This document shows, piece after piece, positions 59,183 to 64,000 of a DNA stretch of 64,000 bases. Source of the DNA: Verpa conica (Eukaryota > Ascomycota > Pezizomycetes > Pezizales > Morchellaceae); NCBI GenBank assembly GCA_033030425.1, contig JAUFSD010000001.1, positions 1,178,001 through 1,242,000 of the forward strand, written 5' to 3'. How positions within the stretch are numbered: the first letter of the stretch is position 1; each line of letters begins with the position of its first letter. The notes below the pieces were generated by a model, which was not told where the DNA came from, did no database searches, and was given only the letters and a program-made list of their open reading frames with translations. Position numbers and translations under genes: made by a program.

Positions 59183-59835
59183 GGGGGCCCCCTCTGCAAA
59201 CGGCGGGTGGCACAGTGGGGCGCCTCGGGGGTGTTAGAAAACACAGAGTCCCCTAGGTAGGGTAACCCACTGGCGATTCCTGCCGTTGCTTAGATTCCTT
59301 TCCCACGTTCCTAGTCCAACCTGGGGACGTGGCGGAGTGGTAATCTTGATCCATAAGGGCCTTTAGGGCGACGCACAAGGCATAGCCCCGTATGGTTCGA
59401 TTCGTGATGCCGCCAGGTTAATTATCTATTTTGCTGGCGGCCCTAACTACTAAGCATAGCTTTGCTCTCGTTTCATGGCTCTCGGCCTCCCATAAGATTG
59501 GCCATCAGCGAAGCTGTTATTATTCCTCCTAGAGGAACAGGAGCTTAACTCTGTTCATGGAGGTAACTGCTTCAGTCTCATTGCACTAGTATCTCCCGTA
59601 GCTATAAGCCACAGACGCATTACTCTGGTCTCTGTCGCATACCGACGACGGTGAGCTTCACTCCGTCCTAGGAGCTCGCCAGCTCGCTTAGGGATCGGGC
59701 TATCATAGTAATGACTTTCCTTAGTATCTATTGACCGGAATGGAATAGCTAGTCCTATGCCTCAAGGGAGATCCTTAGGTGTCTCTTTATGGAGAGGTAC
59801 TTGAGACTAGTTATGACGATGGTTAAATCGTCACA
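59183..59835 (-). repeat. Second copy of tandemly duplicated LTR 5' half
   Basis: Abuts the CAACC target duplication. Shares several diagnostic variants with the distant copy at 62495-63751, for example the two extra bases in TCTCTTTATGG and the CCTATGCCTC block, that are absent from 58538-59182. Confidence 0.8.
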
Positions 59836-59840
59836 CAACC

Positions 59841-60921
59841 CCATTCCCCGGCCGGGTCGGGTTTGCCCTTTAAAAATCCCCCATTAACCGAAATTTAACC
59901 TAATTAACTGCAGTGGCCCCAACGGGGCCCCACCAGTTATCTCCCCATTGGGGCGGTTCCTTCACCGAAAATCAGGCCCCGAACCCGGGCCGGGGCCATT
60001 AGCCTAGGAACCGCCCCGAATTGCCCCAAGACGAACACTATTTACCAGCTTATGGGATAGGTGGTAGTTTAATTGTAGGACCTTTACCTTTATAATGGCT
60101 AGAAAGATTAAGTTTAGAGATCATTAAATATCACTCGATAGCGGTCGCGCTATAAGTGTGGTAAAAACTACTGAATCAATTGTCTAAAAGAGATAGAGTG
60201 ATCTATCGATATATTCTTCAAAAGAGAAAATCCTAAACCCTTATATGGGATGCTTTGCCCTAGATCTTCAAACACAGCAAATAGAGATACACGTGACTCA
60301 TATATGAAACCGCCCATCAGCTATCCTTATTAGAAAGCATCTACAGCAATAAAAATATGAAAATAGAGCGAACATGTATTCTTATAGGAGAACACTGGTG
60401 CTCATAAAATAATCCATGTCCGGTCCTAAAAACTTATTCTTATAAGGTAAATATTCTTATAGCCTGAACTCTTATCCCTTGGACCGTAGAAATCGAGTTT
60501 CGCCCAGAAAACCGTGCAAATTTAAAGTACCAACAATATAATTTCCTCTGATTCAGCCACAACCCCTTTATGCCTATTCAGAGTATAAGACTATAATCTC
60601 GCTTAGCCAATCTCTCTGCTATTTTTTGCCTCGATTTTTTGTGATTTTTTTGAGGTATAAAAGTAGGTCCCCTAGGTGAGGTTGCAAAGGAGTCCTCCAT
60701 CACAACCAACAACCACTACCTCTTCACAACAACCACTATAACTTCTCCAAATCTTACTCGATTTCTTCGAACCAGGGCTTATTTTAATTGTCTATGTATG
60801 CTCTAAAGATCTGTGGGGTCAACGTTATGTTTCCGCTGACCAGTGATTAGTAATCAACCTCACGATTTTTTGACTTTTTTTAGTCTTCCTTTACAACAAA
60901 GTACATTCATCCTCACCTACC
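59841..60921. other. Region upstream of the piggyBac transposase
   Basis: The first ~190 bp are GC-rich with nested palindromes (CCGGCCGGG, GGCCCCAACGGGGCC, CCCGGGCCGGGG). From about 60030 the sequence is AT-rich. The last 270 bp carry the transposase core promoter and leader. The left end of the piggyBac element (TTAA plus inverted repeat) was not located with confidence. Confidence 0.45.
60656..60662 (+). promoter_or_regulatory. TATA box of the transposase gene
   Basis: TATAAAA lies about 266 bp upstream of the ATG at 60922, followed by a CA-rich leader (ACAACCAACAACCACTACC). Spacing and leader type fit a fungal RNA polymerase II promoter. The transcription start would be expected around 60685-60700. 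Confidence 0.55.
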
Positions 60922-62494
60922 ATGGCAGCCAGAGTCCTACGCACCCGTACAAAAGATATTACATACACTATGGATGAAGCCCCTACGAGCCCAGAGTCCT
61001 CCTACAAGCCACCAAAGAGAACCAACCTCTTCAATAGAGTCAATGCTTCGATCATGAAAAATCACTCGCCCCCAAAATCATTAGAACCCCTTCTTCCTCT
61101 CGAGTCTAGGCTCCCAGAAGTGCCAGATTATACACCAATGAAGGAGTACTATCCACTACACTCTGCACATAATCGGTTGCCTTCGTTTATCCATGGTTTA
61201 AAGGCCATTCCTCCTCTTTCTATCTTTAATTTCTTCTTCTCTATCTCTCTCCTCCAGACCATGGTTATCAATACCAATGCTTATGCTGAAGCTAAGCTTG
61301 GGATAAATGTTCTTCCTGGTAGAGACTGGGAGCCAGTTACAGTTGACGATCTCAAGATATGGATTGGTATCTGTATCTATATGGGTCTCTTTACTGCTCC
61401 AGCACTAGAGGATTATTGGAAACATGATGGTTTACATCCAGTGCATCCTATCACTAAGTACATGAGCCTTACTCGATTTGAGCAGATCAAACGCTTCCTC
61501 CATATATCAGCTCTTGATATACCAAAGCTTACTCCTACTGGGCGCCGCTTATGGCATGGAAAAGTGGATCCTTTACTTAATCAATTGCGCCACACTTCCC
61601 AGTTACTGAGGATGCCTTCCTCCAATATTAGTATTGATGAGGCTATGATTCGCTGCAATGGAAGATCTTTAGACACCTATAAGATGCCCAATAAACCTAT
61701 CGATAAAGGCTACAAGTTCCATTGCTTAGCAGATCATGGTTATATATGGGACTTCCACCCTACATCTAATCAAGCAGGCCCAGATCCAACTCCCATAATC
61801 GATGGCCTTACACCCACTGGTAATGTAGTTTACTACCTAGCCAGCAAACTCCCTAAACGAAAGACCTGGCATATATTTCTCGACAATTTCTACACCAGTA
61901 TACCACTCCTAGTAGCCTTACGGAATCTCCTAGATATTGGAGCATGTGGAACAGCAAAACCCTCCTCCAAAAACTTCCCCCCCATATTGGCTATTCCCAA
62001 AAAAGATGTGGGGAAAGTTCCCTATCATTTTAAAGCAGGGCTTATTGTGCAGGATGTGGGCGTTCTCCTGTGGTTTGATAATGCACCAGTTACTATGATG
62101 ACTACAATTCACTTTTTAAGAGGGGAGAACTCTGAGATCATGAGGAATAGAAATAGGCCTGGACCAAAGAGCACCAACCATCGCCAAGTGCTAGTAGAAT
62201 TTGGAGAAGAGCAATCGAAAGAGCTACAGATTCCAGTGGTTATTGTAGACTACAATTTCCATATGGGTGGGGTGGATATAGCTGATCAGTATCGCTCCTA
62301 TTATAATACCCAGCTCACTACATTTAGAACATGGTTTCCTATTTTTTTTTGGGCTCTTGATACAGCTCTTGTTAACTCCTACATTATCTATCGAGACCTG
62401 GATACGTTTAAAGGCATTACTCATAAAGCCTTTCGGTTACAGGTAGCTTGGGATCTCATTTTAGAGGGGGCAAATGTGGTAGAAGTGAAGAGGT
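60922..62494 (+). pseudogene. piggyBac-type transposase, 5' part, interrupted by LTR insertion
   Basis: An intact frame of about 524 host codons from ATG 60922 encodes the DDE_Tnp_1_7 fold. Candidate catalytic aspartates are D239 (NISIDEAMIRCNGRS), D321 (HIFLDNFYTSIPLL) and D443 (VIVDYNFHMGGVDIADQYR), spaced as in piggyBac. IWIGICIYMGL and the WFPIFFWALDTALVNSYIIY segment are further family signatures. No frameshift or stop lies within this part. The frame runs into the LTR at 62495, where a TGA at 62497-62499 ends it after one extra residue. The missing C-terminal zinc-binding domain continues at 63757. The catalytic core is complete, but loss of that domain probably abolishes end recognition. 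piggyBac elements cut and paste at TTAA sites. Confidence 0.92.
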
Positions 62495-63751
62495 TGTGAC
62501 GATTTAACCATCGTCATGACTAGTCTCAAGTACCTCTCCATGCAGAGACACCTAAGGATCTCCCTTGAGGCATAGGACTAGCTATCCCATTCCGGTCAAT
62601 AGATACTAAGGAAAGTCATTACTATGATAGCCCGATTCCTAAGCGAGCTGGCGAGCTCCTAGGACGGAGCGAAGCTCACCGTCGTTGGTATGCGACAGAG
62701 ACCAGAGTAATGCGTCTGTAGCTTATAGCTACGGGAGATACTAGTGTAATGAGACTGAAGCAGTTACCTCCATGGACAGAGTTAAGCTCCTGTTCCTCTA
62801 GGAGGAATAATAACAGCTTCGTTGATGGCCAATCCTATGGGAAGCCGAGAGCCATGAAACGAGAGCAAAGCTATGCCTAATAGTTAGGACCGCCAGCAAA
62901 AGTAATAATTAACCTGGCGGTGTCACGAATCGAACCATACGGGGCTATGCCTTGTGCTTCGCCCTAAGGTCCTTATGGATCAAGATTACCTCTCCGCCAC
63001 GTCCCCAGGTTGGACTAGGAACGTGGGAAAAGAATCTAAGCGACGGCAGGAATCAACAGTGGGTTACCCTACCTAGGGGACTCTGTGTTTTCCAACACCC
63101 CCGAGGCGCCCCACTGTGCCACCCGCCGTTTGCAGAGGGGGCCCCCCTGAGTTGCTGATTCCCTAACAAAAAGACAAGTTTTGGACCCCAAAAATAACCC
63201 CAAAACCGTCAGGAAAATTCGTCCAACCGAACCAAACTCGGAGGGTATATGGGGGACAGTGCTGCGAATCCATAGGTGCAATCGGATTTGAAATCGGACC
63301 ATTTTAGCAATAGTTACAGAGTTTTTAGTAACCAACGCTTTTTAGTCGCTAGTCTATCGACCCCGCTAGTTCTTAGGGGCGCTCTAGACTCAGTTGATTT
63401 CCAAGCGCGGAGGAATTGTTCCCCCGCTTCTTGGCAGCCTGCTCGCAATCAAAATCATAGCTTAAACCCGTCCTTCCCCCAGGACAATCATTATTGCTAG
63501 TCAACGAACAACTGTTGTTCAGAGACCCTCATACTCTTCGCTAAAGACGTTTGTCTTCCCCTGGGAAGCAGAGCCTTTTAAAGTCTTTAGTTATCTATCC
63601 ATTAAATCCTTATTCCTGTTTTGCCTAGGGACTGTCGACCTTCCGTGTTGACGAGCGGTTCTAAGCCTCGCTGCTGAAGCTTCTCGTCAGAAAGGGAGGT
63701 TGTTGGTTTTTTTTGGTACGGCAGTACTCCCCTGGGAGTGCCCCCGTTACA
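62495..63751 (+). mobile_element. Solo LTR (1257 bp) inserted in the transposase gene
   Basis: The element starts TGTGACG and ends CGTTACA. The ends are TG..CA with short terminal inversion (TGTRACG). A perfect direct repeat GAGGT flanks it (62490-62494 and 63752-63756), and removing the element plus one repeat restores the transposase frame. It has no coding capacity. These are the features of a solo LTR left by LTR-LTR recombination. The 5' end carries TGACGAT-TTAACC-ATCGTCA, a 7-bp inverted repeat. The full length matches the reversed copy at 57934-59835 apart from the latter's duplication. Confidence 0.87.
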
Positions 63752-63756
63752 GAGGT

Positions 63757-64000
63757 CTAAAAAGCGAAAGGTGTCAATGATCGTTGATGCAGGAAAAACG
63801 CTTGTCAAAGAAATGAAATATGTCACTAAATCTACAGGCCTACCCCCCAATCGTGGCACCAAAGAACACCTACCTCTCGCTCATAAAGGCCATGAAAAAG
63901 AATGCTGGCTATGTAGGTTTAAGCTTAAAGAAGCAGTAAAAAATGGGGGGGGTCCTGGGGGAAGAGGATATAAAACTCATTGGGAGTGCTCTACATGCAA
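63757..64000 (+). pseudogene. piggyBac transposase C-terminal Cys/His-rich domain, to window edge
   Basis: Directly after the target duplication an open frame continues in the phase that joins codon AGG-T of the upstream part to CT. It encodes a basic linker (KKRKVSM), then STGLPPNRGTKEHLPL and a metal-binding pattern HKGHEKECWLCRFK ... HWECSTC. Such a cross-brace Cys/His domain is expected at the end of piggyBac transposases, where it binds the transposon ends. The frame is open to the last base, so the gene end lies outside the window. No second mutation is seen, which suggests that the LTR arrived recently. Confidence 0.85.

Larger units (their letters stand above)
57934..59835 (-). mobile_element. 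LTR copy in reverse orientation, with internal duplication
   Basis: The minus strand runs from TGTGACGATTTAACC (59835) to CATTACA (57934), i.e. TG..CA ends. It is bordered by a perfect 5-bp direct repeat CAACC (57929-57933 and 59836-59840). It matches the copy at 62495-63751 along its whole length but is 645 bp longer, because the LTR 5' half is present twice, at 58538-59182 and 59183-59835. TG..CA ends with a 5-bp duplication are the signature of LTR retrotransposon integration. No gag or pol coding is present, so this is a solo LTR or rearranged derivative. It shares no target duplication with the other copy and is an independent insertion. Confidence 0.82.

Noticed and set aside
57934..63751. 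A single transposon with 1.3-1.9 kb terminal inverted repeats
   Set aside because: The arms have different perfect 5-bp flanking repeats and one lies within the transposase frame, so two LTR insertions explain the data better.
1..64000. CRISPR arrays, bacterial operons or plasmid origins
   Set aside because: The gene structures are spliced and fungal; no regularly spaced direct repeats were seen.

Overview
The window looks like a chromosome piece from a filamentous ascomycete (Pezizomycotina). Nearly every gene has short introns (about 50-130 nt) with GT..AG borders and branch-like CTAAC/CTGAC motifs. The gene families are typical of such fungi (Sok1/TCP11, AVT2, AXL2, EFM6, PTC2, a DENN protein with a C1 finger). 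Genes sit as small islands in long gene-free, repeat-bearing DNA. That layout would suit a transposon-rich genome such as a truffle-like Pezizomycete, but the species assignment is only a guess. Exon coordinates below were joined by hand by keeping reading phase across splice sites; they are not supported by transcripts.

Layout: 1-10 kb is essentially gene-free, with a truncated reading frame at the edge and a decayed inverted-repeat element. 10.1-11.9 kb: SOK1/TCP11 homologue (+). 12-17.7 kb: AT-rich desert with a tRNA-Leu(AAG) gene (-) and a TA-flanked MITE. 17.7-21.6 kb: nine-exon DENN-C1 protein (-). 21.6-25 kb: desert. 25.1-36.3 kb: gene island with TRAPPC13 (-) and a SET protein (+) sharing a divergent promoter, a SWIM-RING protein (+), Mediator subunit MED18 (+), vacuolar amino acid transporter AVT2 (-), a small unknown gene (+) and NOP58 (-). 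36.3-39.3 kb: desert. 39.3-54 kb: second island with ribosomal protein eS24 (-), an acidic FDDFG protein resembling AP-1 accessory proteins (+), an alpha/beta hydrolase (+), EFM6 (-) and a GNAT acetyltransferase (+) in a tight divergent pair, AXL2 (+) and PP2C phosphatase PTC2 (+). 54.9-56.2 kb: TatD-family nuclease (-), convergent with PTC2.

56.2-64 kb is a mobile-element zone. A TA-flanked MITE contains a second TA-flanked MITE. Beyond it lies a piggyBac-type transposase gene whose frame is broken by a 1257-bp element with TG..CA ends and a perfect 5-bp target duplication, the signature of a solo LTR. The transposase frame resumes in phase right after the insertion and encodes the expected C-terminal Cys/His-rich domain up to the window edge. 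A second, longer copy of the same LTR lies upstream in the opposite orientation with its own 5-bp duplication and a partial internal duplication. The two opposed LTR copies look like one giant terminal inverted repeat but are best read as two independent insertions.

The host genes are mostly housekeeping: transcription (Mediator, SET), ribosome biogenesis (NOP58, eS24, EFM6), trafficking (DENN, TRAPPC13, AP-1-like accessory), vacuolar transport, signalling (SOK1, PTC2) and polarity (AXL2). They do not form an obvious functional cluster. The most interesting part is the nested transposon archaeology at the right end.
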